DNA of 64,000 nt from positions 124,001 through 188,000 of the forward strand of contig CAWCJL010000008.1 in assembly GCA_963795775.1 (NCBI GenBank), given 5' to 3'. This document shows positions 54,902-64,000 of the stretch, piece after piece. A program made the position numbers and the translations under genes. A model generated the notes under the pieces. The model ran no database searches, was not told the DNA's origin, and was given only the letters and a program-made list of their open reading frames with translations. This DNA is from CAWCJL01 sp963795775 (GTDB lineage Bacteria; Acidobacteriota; Terriglobia; Terriglobales; Acidobacteriaceae). Within the stretch, counting starts at the first letter, position 1; each line of letters starts with the position of its first letter.

Positions 54902-55083
54902 TACTGGGGCGTAATAATCCCCCCCACCCTGCTCCGCGCCGGAAGCACAACTCCCCGCCGGTCCCGCTCTACCAGCTCGCCCGCCGGCTGCTCCGCCCCG
55001 TGCACCGGCACCTTTTTCTCTTTCGGCTCCCCGGCCAATTCCTGCCCGCAATGCGGACACCGCTTTTCCATATCGTCATCCAT
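54901..55083 (-). CDS. small zinc-ribbon protein
   Basis: The 60-residue frame reads MDDDMEKRCPHCGQEL and then a charged, unstructured tail ending GGIITPQ. Only one CxxC pair is visible, so zinc might be bound by a dimer. It starts 49 bases from the divergent HAD gene, leaving room for a shared promoter region. Short proteins with this start occur in acidobacterial genomes, but the evidence for translation is limited to the open frame and the motif. Confidence 0.5.
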   Translation of the reverse strand: MDDDMEKRCPHCGQELAGEPKEKKVPVHGAEQPAGELVERDRRGVVLPARSRVGGIITPQ

Positions 55084-55132
55084 GCCTCGTATGCTACCGG
55101 GAACCATCGCCGCTGCACGATACACTTGCAGC

Positions 55133-56089
55133 ATGCCCGTTTCCCCCGTTCGCCTGATCGCCATCGACATCGACGGCACCCTCCTTCCTTCTTCCGGGAC
55201 GACCATCAGCGAACGCAACTGCCAGGCCTTGCGCCGCGCCCAGGCGGCCGGCATCCAGGTTGTCATCGCCACCGGCCGAAGGCACGCGTACGCGCTACCT
55301 ATCGTGCAGCAGGCCGGGCTGCCCGCCGACTCCGTCATGCTCTCCTCGAACGGCACGGTGGTACGCCGCTTTTCCGGAGAGCTCATCGACCGCACCCTGT
55401 TGTCTACCGCGACCGCGCGAGCCCTATGCACAGCCCTCCGCGCCTATGGGCAGACCATCGTGTTCACCTTCGACCGCGACGGCGAAGAAAGCCTGGTGCT
55501 GGAGAATCTGGCCGCCGTCCACCAGCAGATCGCCCGCTGGGTGGAGGCCAATCGCCCGCACATTCGCGAAATCGCCCCACTCGAGCGCGCCTTCGATACC
55601 GGCGACCAGCCCATCCAGGGCATGATGTGCGGCCCCATCGCCATTGCGCGCACCGCCGAGGCGGCCCTGCTGGCCACCCCCCTGGGCCAGAACCTGGCCA
55701 TGCACCGCACCGAATACCCCGACCGCGACCTCGGCATCCTCGACCTGCTCCCGCCCGGCTGCTCGAAAGGCGTGGCCCTCGATCTGCTTGCCCGCAACTA
55801 CGGCCTGGGGCCCCATGAAGTCATGGCGATTGGCGATAATTTCAACGATGTAGAAATGCTCGATTACGCCGGATTTCCCGTGTTGATGGGCAACGCCAGC
55901 GCCGACATGATGGCCCTGGCGGACGAGCGCGGCTGGCGCGTGGCCCACAGCAATGACGAGGACGGCGTGGCCCTGGCCATTGAAGCCATCCTCCCCGCAG
56001 GTAGGCGGAGCGTAAACGGCACCGGAGTAACGGGCACCGGAGTAACTACGGACCGGCTGAAGCCGGAAAGCGACCCCGTATCGGCGTGA
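55133..56089 (+). CDS. Cof-type HAD-IIB phosphatase
   Basis: The 318-residue product is a HAD hydrolase of the Cof/YbjI type: motif I IDIDGTLLPS with the nucleophile, motif II IATGRRHAYALP, a type IIB cap from about residue 85 to 190, the lysine in CSKGVALDLL and motif IV GDNFNDVEMLDYAG. These enzymes dephosphorylate sugar or cofactor phosphates in the cytosol. The last ~25 residues contain the short duplication GTGVTGTGVT. The stop overlaps the start of the lytic transglycosylase gene (GTGA). Confidence 0.92.
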   Translation: MPVSPVRLIAIDIDGTLLPSSGTTISERNCQALRRAQAAGIQVVIATGRRHAYALPIVQQAGLPADSVMLSSNGTVVRRFSGELIDRTLLSTATARALCTALRAYGQTIVFTFDRDGEESLVLENLAAVHQQIARWVEANRPHIREIAPLERAFDTGDQPIQGMMCGPIAIARTAEAALLATPLGQNLAMHRTEYPDRDLGILDLLPPGCSKGVALDLLARNYGLGPHEVMAIGDNFNDVEMLDYAGFPVLMGNASADMMALADERGWRVAHSNDEDGVALAIEAILPAGRRSVNGTGVTGTGVTTDRLKPESDPVSA

Positions 56090-56910
56090 TAAAGTGGCCG
56101 CAGGTGGCCTCTTTTTCTTCCATGCTGCGCCGGGCCGGCTGTTTCCGGCTGGGCGCCGTTCTCTCTTCGCTCGCGCTTTCGGCGCTTGCGCTCTCCGCCG
56201 TGCTTGCGACCCCGATGCGCGCGCTCGCCGCCGAGCATGTCACGCTGCGCAACGGCTTCGATCTCCTTTGCGATCACAGCGAGCCCGTGGGCAGCCGCGT
56301 CCGGCTCTTTACAGCGCCGCACTCCGGCAACTTCGTCGAGGTGAACGCTGCCGAGATCGTCGCCGTCGAACCCGCTCCCGACCCGCCGGCGCCGCCCGCG
56401 CCCCAGACCGCAACCGCATCCACCACGCCGTCGGCCGAGCCCACTCCCGCAGCCATGCGCGAGATTCTCGCCAAGGCCGGCGCCCAGCAGAACCTTGATA
56501 TCGAACTGCTGGCCAGCGTCATCCGTGCAGAAAGCGGCGGTCGCGTCCGCGCCGTTAGCCGCACCGGGGCGCAGGGGCTGATGCAGCTCATGCCCGGCAC
56601 AGCCGCGGAACTCGGCGTGCGCGACAGCTTCGCCGCCGACCAGAACGTCAATGGCGGCACCGCGTATCTGAACGCGCTGCTCGCCCGCTATCATGACAAC
56701 CTGCCCCTCGCGCTGGCTGCGTACAACGCCGGCCCCGCGGCGGTGGACAAGTACCGCGGCATTCCGCCCTACCGCGAAACCCGCGCCTATGTCGCCCGCG
56801 TGATCCATGAATTCAACCGGCGCAAGGCCCTGGCCCGGCAGGCGCCGCATAACCAGCAAAGTGCCGCGCTCGCCGCGCCGCTTGCGCAGCATGCCCCCGC
56901 TACACCCTAG
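56086..56910 (+). CDS. lytic transglycosylase, SLT domain
   Basis: The 274-residue product has a signal-like hydrophobic stretch (LSSLALSALALSAVLATPM), a short beta segment and a Pro/Ala-rich linker. The SLT lysozyme-like domain begins near residue 130: SVIRAESGGRVRAVS with the catalytic glutamate, GAQGLMQLMPGTAAELGV and AAYNAGPAAVDKYRGIPPYR. It cleaves peptidoglycan to 1,6-anhydro-muropeptides. A GTG at 56086 overlaps the HAD stop; an ATG at 56122 gives a more standard signal peptide and may be the real start. Confidence 0.9.
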   Translation: MIKWPQVASFSSMLRRAGCFRLGAVLSSLALSALALSAVLATPMRALAAEHVTLRNGFDLLCDHSEPVGSRVRLFTAPHSGNFVEVNAAEIVAVEPAPDPPAPPAPQTATASTTPSAEPTPAAMREILAKAGAQQNLDIELLASVIRAESGGRVRAVSRTGAQGLMQLMPGTAAELGVRDSFAADQNVNGGTAYLNALLARYHDNLPLALAAYNAGPAAVDKYRGIPPYRETRAYVARVIHEFNRRKALARQAPHNQQSAALAAPLAQHAPATP

Positions 56911-57991
56911 CGCCGGCGTTGCCCCGTCACGGAGTCTCCTCCCCTTGAAGAACAGCCGTCCCCTTCTCTATCTGCTCGCGCTGCTGGTCCTCGTGGGCCT
57001 GCTCGCCTATGCCAGCCATCGCACGCACTTCCAGTGGAGCGTGCTTGCCGAGCAGATCAAGCACGTCAACTGGTTCCACATCGTCTTCGGTGTCGCGCTC
57101 ATCTACCTCGCATACCTGGTGCGCGCCTTCCGCTGGGCGCGCTTTCTGCGCCCCATCCAGAAGGTCCCGCCGCTCGGCCTGCTGGACACGCAGGTGATGG
57201 GCTTCACGGCGGTGGCCCTGCTCGGCCGTGTCGCCGACCTCACCCGTCCCTACCTCGTCTCCCGCAAGACACGCATCCCGCTCAGCCTGCAGATGGCGGT
57301 CTACGGGGTTGAGCGCATGTTCGACATGGGCTCCATGGCGCTCATCTTCGCGCTGGCGCTGCTGTTGGCGCCGGACCGCGCCACGCTGCCCCACCCTGAA
57401 ATTGCGCGCCGCGTGGCCAAGGGCGCGCTGTTTGCCACCGCCGCTCTGGTCCTCGTCGCCTTCCTGATTCACCTTTCCGGAGAACGCATCGCGCTCTGGG
57501 CGGAGCGCAAGCTGCCCGCGAAATTCGCGAGTTCGATCGCTGCCAAGGTGCGCGCCTTTCGTGAAGGGCTCAACGTTATCGCCACCCCGCTCGACTTCCT
57601 CAGCGGCGCCGGCCTTTCCCTGCTCATGTGGGCCATGATCTGCACCGCCTACCTCAGCACCGTGCGCGCGTTTACCGGCTCCACGGTGCTGGCGCACATG
57701 ACGCTCGCCCGCTGCGTGGTGCTGATGGCTGCCAGCATGGCCAGTTCCGTGGTGCCCATCCCGGTGGTGAGCTGGTTTGCCCAGATCCTCGCGATTCAGC
57801 AGACCTTGCAGCAGATCTTCAATATCCGCCCGGAACCCGCCCTCGGCTGCGGCACCATGCTGCTTGTCGTTACCTTTATGAGCATCATCCCGGTCGGCCT
57901 CATCTGGGCTCGCTTCAGCCACATCTCCCTCAAGAAGGTCTCCGAAGAATCCGAACACCTTGCCGAGGAACCGGTCGGCAGCCAAGCCTGA
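56891..57991 (+). CDS. flippase-like/LPG synthase-type membrane protein
   Basis: The 366-residue product has about eight membrane segments and the family features of the UPF0104/lysylphosphatidylglycerol synthase transmembrane group: YLVRAFRWARFLRP, GFTAVALLGRVADLTRPYLV and VERMFDMGSMALIFAL. Such proteins act as lipid flippases or bind lipid-linked substrates. Start at 56891 overlaps the transglycosylase gene by 20 bases; a TTG at 56945 is a weaker choice. The 3' end overlaps the reading frame on the other strand by 196 bases. Confidence 0.88.
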   Translation: MPPLHPSAGVAPSRSLLPLKNSRPLLYLLALLVLVGLLAYASHRTHFQWSVLAEQIKHVNWFHIVFGVALIYLAYLVRAFRWARFLRPIQKVPPLGLLDTQVMGFTAVALLGRVADLTRPYLVSRKTRIPLSLQMAVYGVERMFDMGSMALIFALALLLAPDRATLPHPEIARRVAKGALFATAALVLVAFLIHLSGERIALWAERKLPAKFASSIAAKVRAFREGLNVIATPLDFLSGAGLSLLMWAMICTAYLSTVRAFTGSTVLAHMTLARCVVLMAASMASSVVPIPVVSWFAQILAIQQTLQQIFNIRPEPALGCGTMLLVVTFMSIIPVGLIWARFSHISLKKVSEESEHLAEEPVGSQA

Positions 57992-59649
57992 TTCCTTCGC
58001 CATTCTGAGCGCAACGAAGAATCCAGGCGCAAGCCGGCCGATGGCAGAAAGCAGATCCCGATGCAGCCGTGCATCAACCCCGCATCACCCCGTCCCAACT
58101 CCCGGTCCATGTCAAAGACATACGTCTGGTACCCGTTGTGAAAGAACTGGTCCACGGGCGCACTGCAGAACGTACCGTGCATCACGTAGGAATCCGCGCC
58201 CCCGGCCATCGGCTCGGTCGCGCGCAAGCAGCCGTCCACCGGCGTGGGATTGGTCGCCACGTAATAGCGCACGTGGTAGGCCGCAAGCACCTGTTTTAAG
58301 TCGCGCTCCTGCCGGAAGTTCTCGAGAAAAGGCTTGTCCATCACCAGCCCTTCCAGTTGCACGATGGGCTCGCGCACCAGCAGCCCCGGCGTGCCCGCCC
58401 GGTCGCCCATCGCGTACACGCCCGGATGCGTGGCCGCAAAGGCCTTCAGGTCCTGCGCTCCAAAATACATGGAGTAGATCAGCTTGTCCGGCCGCCGGCT
58501 GTTACGCCACTGCACCGCGCAGAAGATGCCCAGCAATGAAACAAAGCCCACCAGCGTCACCGGCGTGGCAAAGCGCACAATCGCGGTTTCCAGGCTCCCC
58601 GCGCGGCTGAACAGCACGAGGCACACACCGATCGCGGCCGCCGCAAATGGGTACAGGTACCACGGCCAGATGGGCCAGTCGCTCAGAATCGAGATCACCA
58701 GCAGGTGCAGCAGGGGAAAGCAGAGCAGCGCCGCCACCAGCGCGCGATGCTCCCGCCTGAGCCGCTCGGGGCCGCGGGTCCACAGCAGCGCCACCGCAAG
58801 CGCGGCGGCACACAGCACAGGCAGCACCAGAAAAAAGCGCAGCGGAGCCCAGGTGGTCAACAATGCCGTCCGAAAGGGCAACAGACTGGGCAAGTGGTGG
58901 TGGCGCAACTGCTTGGCTTGTCCGGAAACCGGCATAAACGTGTCGAAAATGACGCGATTTGCGACCAGATACAGCACAATTGGCAGCATTCCGAGCACAT
59001 AGCCGGCGGCAGCGCGCAGCCGTGCGCGCCACGGCACCTCGCCTGCCCACAGCAGGTCGAAGACCGCGAGCATCACGACCAGCAGCGCAGCATCCAGCCG
59101 CGACAGCACTACAGCAGAACACAGCAGCCCATAGACCACGGCCGAGCGTGGTGTCCACTGAAAGCGCTGCACGCGAAACCAGCACAGCAGCGCGAGCAGC
59201 GGGATCGTAAGCACGATCTCCATGCCGCCCGTCATAATGAGCAGCGCATCGGCAGCAATCAGCGCCGCACAGCAGCGTGCCGCGGCCGCGCTTCCGTAGG
59301 TGCGCAGGCACTCCGCCGCGAACCAATAGGTAGCCAGCACGCAGATCGCGATCAGCGTGAGCAGCGCGTAAAAGAACGCCCGCCCGGCGAACAGCTTTAC
59401 GAGCAGGATAATGACGCCCATCCACAGCGGGTGATAGCCATTGGTGAGGTGGGTGCCGTCGAACGTAGAGCCGTGGCCCGCTGCGATGTTCTGCGCGATG
59501 CGCAGGTAGTAGAAGAAATCGTCGTCAAAAAACGCCAGAAACGCATCGCCGGCGCGAAACCGTGCAAACAGACTTATCGCTGTGCCGGCCACCAACACCG
59601 CGGGCACGGCCCACCGGGACCAATCCTGCTTTTGCTGCAAACTGCGCAC
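57796..59649 (-). CDS. multi-pass membrane protein, glycosyltransferase-like
   Basis: The 617-residue frame has ten or more hydrophobic segments. FFDDDFFYYLRIAQNIAAG in the first loop with acidic residues, and NGYHPLWMGVIILL, are typical of GT-C/ArnT-like membrane glycosyltransferases; the conserved part ends near TYVFDMDREL. The following ~95 residues are antisense to the flippase gene and cross a short repeat-like stretch (58001-58024), so they are probably not native; the original stop seems lost. Donor and acceptor are unknown. Confidence 0.78.
   Translation of the reverse strand: MRSLQQKQDWSRWAVPAVLVAGTAISLFARFRAGDAFLAFFDDDFFYYLRIAQNIAAGHGSTFDGTHLTNGYHPLWMGVIILLVKLFAGRAFFYALLTLIAICVLATYWFAAECLRTYGSAAAARCCAALIAADALLIMTGGMEIVLTIPLLALLCWFRVQRFQWTPRSAVVYGLLCSAVVLSRLDAALLVVMLAVFDLLWAGEVPWRARLRAAAGYVLGMLPIVLYLVANRVIFDTFMPVSGQAKQLRHHHLPSLLPFRTALLTTWAPLRFFLVLPVLCAAALAVALLWTRGPERLRREHRALVAALLCFPLLHLLVISILSDWPIWPWYLYPFAAAAIGVCLVLFSRAGSLETAIVRFATPVTLVGFVSLLGIFCAVQWRNSRRPDKLIYSMYFGAQDLKAFAATHPGVYAMGDRAGTPGLLVREPIVQLEGLVMDKPFLENFRQERDLKQVLAAYHVRYYVATNPTPVDGCLRATEPMAGGADSYVMHGTFCSAPVDQFFHNGYQTYVFDMDRELGRGDAGLMHGCIGICFLPSAGLRLDSSLRSEWRRNQAWLPTGSSARCSDSSETFLREMWLKRAQMRPTGMMLIKVTTSSMVPQPRAGSGRILKICCKVC
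58001..58024. repeat. short repeat-like element between convergent genes
   Basis: CATTCTGAGCGCAACGAAGAATCC resembles a compact version of the dispersed repeat arms (CATCCTGAGCG and CGAAGGA), with CATTC...GAATCC able to pair partly. It lies just after the flippase stop. Confidence 0.35.
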
Positions 59650-59763
59650 CTCTCCGCGCAGCCCGGCTGCGCTACACCCGGGCCGCTCTCAGCTTCGAAC
59701 TATAACCCAGCGCTTCCCTGCCTCCGGAACCCGCGTCTGTGGCTGCTAGAATGGATGCACGCC

Positions 59764-60264
59764 ATGAAGTGTCCCTACTGCGGCTTTGCGCAGGATCGTG
59801 TTGTCGACTCACGCGAAAGCAAGGAAGCCGATAGCATCCGTCGCCGCCGCGAGTGCGAGCGCTGTCAGAAGCGCTTCACCACCTATGAGCGCATCGACGA
59901 GATCCCATACCTGGTCGTGAAAAAGGATGGGCGGCGCGAGAAATTTGAGCGCCAGAAGGTGTTGAGCGGCCTGCTGCGCGCCTGCGAAAAGCGCCCGGTG
60001 CCCGCGGCCAAACTCGAATCGATCGTCAACGAAGTGGAAACTTACCTGATCGACTCGCCTGAGCGCGAGCGCTCCACCAGCGAACTGGGCGAGCTCATCA
60101 TGGATCGTCTAAAAGCCATCGACACTGTTGCGTATATCCGCTTTGCCAGCGTATACCGCGATTTCACCGACGTACAGAAATTCAAGGAAGAGCTGGAGCA
60201 GTTGCTTTCTTCGAAGGACTCAAGCGCCAAGCGCCGCGAGCTTGCCCGGCGCGAGCGCCACTGA
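59764..60264 (+). CDS. nrdR: transcriptional repressor NrdR
   Basis: NrdR represses ribonucleotide reductase genes in response to dATP/ATP. The 166-residue product starts MKCPYCGFAQDRVVDSRES with a zinc ribbon completed by CERCQKRF, and an ATP-cone domain follows (VVKKDGRREKFERQKVLSGL). IDTVAYIRFASVYRDFTDV is highly conserved. An in-frame ATG three codons earlier (59755) is possible. A TAGAAT hexamer at 59747-59752 would place transcription very close to the start codon. Confidence 0.95.
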   Translation: MKCPYCGFAQDRVVDSRESKEADSIRRRRECERCQKRFTTYERIDEIPYLVVKKDGRREKFERQKVLSGLLRACEKRPVPAAKLESIVNEVETYLIDSPERERSTSELGELIMDRLKAIDTVAYIRFASVYRDFTDVQKFKEELEQLLSSKDSSAKRRELARRERH

Positions 60265-60318
60265 TGCCTTCCGCCCCAGCCCGCAACACAGATCCAAATA
60301 CCGGAGTCGAACAAACCC

Positions 60319-61368
<1,050 letters not shown>

Positions 61369-61389
61369 AAATTCCGAGGACTCGAACGC

Positions 61390-62184
61390 ATGACCCAGCT
61401 CCGCCGCTATTCCGCCACACTGCTCGTCGCCTCTACCGCTCTGCTGGCAGGCACCGGTTGTAAGCACGCTTCCGGGCCCGGCAGCAACAATGTGGGCAGT
61501 AACGATACCCAGACGGCGTACACGCAGATCGATCCCGCGACCGCCGGAGCCATCGAGGGCACAATTCACTTCGGGCACAAGCCACCGCCGCGCATCGAGA
61601 TCGATATGGCCCAGGACCCCGCCTGCGCGATGAGCAACGAGGGCCCGAACTACTCCGAGCAGTACGTTGTGAACAACGGCAAGATGGCGAATGTCTTCGT
61701 CTACGTGAAGGACGGCCTGGGTGATAAGCGGTATCCCGCGCCCACCACGCCCGTGGTCCTCGACCAGAAAGGCTGCCGCTACGTGCCGCACGTGATCGGC
61801 GTGATGGTGGGGCAGGCCGTTGAGTTCCGCAACAGCGATCCCACGATGCACAACGTGCATCCCGAGCCGAAGGTGGGCGGCAACCAGCCGTTCGATATTT
61901 CGCAGCCGCCCAACGGCGGAACCACGCGACACACCTTCACGTCCCCCGAGCTGATGATCCCGGTGCGCTGCAACAACCATCCGTGGATGCTGGCCTACAT
62001 CAACGTGGCCGCGAACCCGTTCTTTGCTGTTTCCGATAGCAACGGGCACTTCATCATCAACGGGCTGCCGCCCGGCACCTACACGCTGGTGGCCGACCAG
62101 GAAGAAATGGGCCAGCAGCAGACCACGGTGACGGTGAATGCGCATGCCACGGCGAATGCGGATTTCACCTACGGGAAGAAGTGA
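61390..62184 (+). CDS. cupredoxin-like lipoprotein
   Basis: The 264-residue product starts with a signal peptide and lipobox (TALLAGTGC). The central part has a cupredoxin-like pattern: VGVMVGQAVEFRNSDPTMHN and TSPELMIPVRCNNHPWMLAY, giving His, Cys and His as possible copper ligands. The last ~70 residues, NGHFIINGLPPGTYTLVADQ, form a carboxypeptidase-regulatory-like beta domain. Such proteins may carry electrons or bind metals at the cell surface. It follows the dehydrogenase after 21 bases. Confidence 0.85.
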   Translation: MTQLRRYSATLLVASTALLAGTGCKHASGPGSNNVGSNDTQTAYTQIDPATAGAIEGTIHFGHKPPPRIEIDMAQDPACAMSNEGPNYSEQYVVNNGKMANVFVYVKDGLGDKRYPAPTTPVVLDQKGCRYVPHVIGVMVGQAVEFRNSDPTMHNVHPEPKVGGNQPFDISQPPNGGTTRHTFTSPELMIPVRCNNHPWMLAYINVAANPFFAVSDSNGHFIINGLPPGTYTLVADQEEMGQQQTTVTVNAHATANADFTYGKK

Positions 62185-62305
62185 CGCGCCAGGCGTAGCA
62201 GAAGAGATTCCGGAAGCGCTAGAGTGCGGGACCTCCCGCCATTCCGCGCTAGAATCGACAGCAAGTCCCGGCTGCGTGGAGCAGACCGCCGGGAAGCGGG
62301 AGCAC

Positions 62306-63373
62306 ATGCATTTGAAGCGAAAGATTGGCATTCTGGGCGCCACGGGCGCGGTCGGCCAGCGTTTCATTCAGTTGCTGGAGAAGCATCCATGGTTTGAGAT
62401 TGCGTGGCTGGCGGCGAGCGACCGCTCTGCCGGAAGGCGCTACGGCGACGCGGTGCGCTGGAAGCTGGATAGCGTGCTGCCGGAGTCTGTCGCCGCGCTG
62501 CCGATCTCGCCGGCAACGCCGGAAGGCGCACCTTCGATCATCTTTGCCGCGCTGGACACTGACATCGCGCGCGAGTTGGAGCCGCAGTTCGCGGCTGCAG
62601 GATGCGCCGTCGTTTCGAACTCGAGCGCCTTCCGCATGCATCCAGATGTGCCCCTGGTCATCCCTGAGGTAAACGCCGAGCACCTGAACCTGGTAGAGCA
62701 GCAAAGCTGGCGCCGCGACTCCGGCGGCTATATCGTGACCAATCCGAACTGCAGCGCCATCGGCCTGGTGCTCGCGCTCAAGCCGCTGGAGCAGCGCTTC
62801 GGCATCGAGAGCGTCTTCGTTTCCACCATGCAGGCGATCAGCGGCGCGGGCTACCCCGGCGTGCCCTCGCTGGACATCCTGGGCAACGTGGTGCCGTACA
62901 TCAAGAATGAAGAAGAGAAGCTGGAGTCCGAAACGCTGAAGCTGCTGGGCAGCATGGACGGACGGCAACTGCGGCCGCTCCCGGCGCGCATCAGCGCCCA
63001 TTGCAATCGCGTGCCGGTCGAGGACGGCCACACCGAAAGCGTGAGCGTGAAGCTGCGCAGTCCTGCCTCCGCAGAAGACCTTCTCGACGCCTGGCGCGAG
63101 TTCCGGCCCCTGGCCGGCCGCGATCTGCCCACCGCCCCGGACCAGCCGGTAGAGTTCGTAACAGCCGAAGATCGTCCGCAGCCGCGGCTGGACCGCATGC
63201 GCGGGGCGGGCATGGCGGCCAGCGTGGGGCGTCTGCGCCCTTGTAACCTGCTGGACTGGAAATTCACCGTGCTCTCGCACAACACTATCCGCGGTGCCGC
63301 GGGCGCGGCGCTGCTGAATGCCGAATTGCTGCAGAAACTTGGCAAACTCGACCCGGTGGCCGTCTCCGCATGA
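62306..63373 (+). CDS. asd: aspartate-semialdehyde dehydrogenase
   Basis: Asd reduces aspartyl phosphate to aspartate semialdehyde on the route to lysine, methionine and threonine. The 355-residue product begins with the NADP motif GILGATGAVGQRFIQLLEKH. The active cysteine is in TNPNCSAIGL, GAGYPGVPSLDILGNVVPYI is conserved, and VSVKLRSP and AGAALLNAELL come near the end. The pattern is that of the archaeal/fungal-type enzyme. A GCTAGAATCGA stretch at 62249-62259 may be a -10 region. The stop overlaps the next start in ATGA. Confidence 0.95.
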   Translation: MHLKRKIGILGATGAVGQRFIQLLEKHPWFEIAWLAASDRSAGRRYGDAVRWKLDSVLPESVAALPISPATPEGAPSIIFAALDTDIARELEPQFAAAGCAVVSNSSAFRMHPDVPLVIPEVNAEHLNLVEQQSWRRDSGGYIVTNPNCSAIGLVLALKPLEQRFGIESVFVSTMQAISGAGYPGVPSLDILGNVVPYIKNEEEKLESETLKLLGSMDGRQLRPLPARISAHCNRVPVEDGHTESVSVKLRSPASAEDLLDAWREFRPLAGRDLPTAPDQPVEFVTAEDRPQPRLDRMRGAGMAASVGRLRPCNLLDWKFTVLSHNTIRGAAGAALLNAELLQKLGKLDPVAVSA

Positions 63374-64000
63374 GACTGGTGGTCATGAAGTTCGGCGGCA
63401 CATCCGTGGAGGATGCGACCGCGATCGAGCGCACGGCGCGCATCGTGGCGGGGCGCATCGCCGAAGGCATACAGCCGGTCGTAGTCGTCAGCGCGATGGC
63501 CAAGGTGACCGATCAGCTGCTGGCGGCGGCCGCTGCCGCGGGCGCCGGCGACAAGGAAGGCGCGCTGCGGCTGAGCGCGCGTATCCGTGAACGGCACCTC
63601 GAAACAGCGGGCCAACTCCTGAAGGGCCCGGCGCTGCTGCCCATCGCGGAAGTCACGGCAGCCGACTTCGATGCACTCGAAGAAGTGCTCCGCGGCCTGG
63701 CCGCTGTCGGCGAACTTACGCCCCGCACCACCGATCTCGTGGCCTCCTACGGCGAGCGGCTCTCCAGCCGTATCGTGGCTGCTGCTTTCGAAGAGCGCGG
63801 GCTGCGCGGAACCCATGTGGACGCGCGCACCTGCATCATTACCGACGCCCAGCACACACGCGCCATACCCCAGGACGACCTGATCGCCGAGCGACTGCGC
63901 CAGCACGTGCTGCCCCATGCGCGCGAGGGCCGCACGGTGGTGATGGGCGGCTTTATCGGCTCCACTGTCGCCGGCGCGACCACCACGCTTGGGCGCGGCG
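63370..64000 (+). CDS. lysC: aspartate kinase (3' end outside window)
   Basis: Aspartate kinase phosphorylates aspartate, the step before Asd. The first 210 codons are present: VMKFGGTSVEDATAIERTA (nucleotide binding), VVVVSAMAKVTDQLL, LVASYGERLSSRIVAAAF and the start of the kinase C-lobe GGFIGSTVAGATTTLGRG. The ACT regulatory domains would lie beyond the window edge. The ATG overlaps the asd stop, so both enzymes are made from one coupled transcript. The symbol is assigned by function; a fused homoserine dehydrogenase cannot be excluded. Confidence 0.93.
   Translation, partial: MRLVVMKFGGTSVEDATAIERTARIVAGRIAEGIQPVVVVSAMAKVTDQLLAAAAAAGAGDKEGALRLSARIRERHLETAGQLLKGPALLPIAEVTAADFDALEEVLRGLAAVGELTPRTTDLVASYGERLSSRIVAAAFEERGLRGTHVDARTCIITDAQHTRAIPQDDLIAERLRQHVLPHAREGRTVVMGGFIGSTVAGATTTLGRG

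Noticed and set aside
54606..54950. Minus-strand open frame across the repeats
   Set aside because: It is made only of repeat sequence translated as RGQGSGA-like runs and has no family features.
58705..59763. Long N-terminal extension of the nrdR frame
   Set aside because: It is antisense to the membrane glycosyltransferase-like gene and NrdR normally begins with MKCPYC.

Overview
This is a GC-rich bacterial chromosome segment, most likely from Acidobacteriota and probably close to the Acidobacteriaceae (Terriglobus/Granulicella/Edaphobacter type). The placement is inferred from protein families typical of that phylum: an 837-residue duplicated MacB/FtsX permease of the ADOP type, a secreted VWFA-related acidobacterial protein, a large FG-GAP repeat protein and many lipobox or Tat-exported proteins. 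No rRNA or tRNA gene was seen.

Positions 1-17214 (minus strand) hold a fused str/S10/spc ribosomal operon, read as rpsL-rpsG-fusA-tuf-rpsJ-rplC-rplD-rplW-rplB-rpsS-rplV-rpsC-rplP-rpmC-rpsQ-rplN-rplX-rplE-rpsN-rpsH-rplF-rplR-rpsE-rpmD-rplO-secY-adk, with adk running off the left edge. rpsL starts at a TTG behind a good Shine-Dalgarno sequence. Several spacers carry AGCTAG-type repeats or hairpins, and one carries a copy of a dispersed repeat.

Positions 17215-28453 hold a leader/promoter region and then secreted or membrane proteins: an FG-GAP repeat protein, an S9 peptidase whose signal peptide and body lie in different frames, the VWFA-related protein, a propeller/BIG-like lipoprotein, a beta-helix lipoprotein and a small membrane protein. 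Positions 28505-31518 hold ribH (fused to an N-terminal VOC-like domain) overlapping nusB, a proline-rich secreted protein and a TauE/SafE permease.

Positions 31762-41374 hold an aldehyde dehydrogenase, a Tat-exported short-chain dehydrogenase followed by a decayed copy of an aldehyde dehydrogenase 3' end, a lower-GC patch with a headless reading frame, a ParE-type toxin-antitoxin pair, alanine dehydrogenase, a glycine-zipper lipoprotein and an NtrY/NtrX two-component pair whose regulator lacks the GAFTGA loop.

Positions 41394-54900 hold an esterase, a VapBC-type pair, two tandem paralogous secreted proteins, guaB, a UPF0175/DUF3368 toxin-antitoxin pair, a GH32 glycosidase, the ADOP permease and an AI-2E family transporter with an extra C-terminal domain. 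A dispersed repeat with conserved arms and a changing hairpin core lies mainly between convergent genes here.

Positions 54901-64000 hold a tiny zinc ribbon, a HAD phosphatase/lytic transglycosylase/flippase-like cluster, a membrane glycosyltransferase-like protein overlapping the flippase tail to tail, then nrdR, NAD-type isocitrate dehydrogenase, a cupredoxin-like lipoprotein, asd and the start of an aspartate kinase gene. asd and lysC overlap by four bases and catalyse linked steps of the aspartate pathway.
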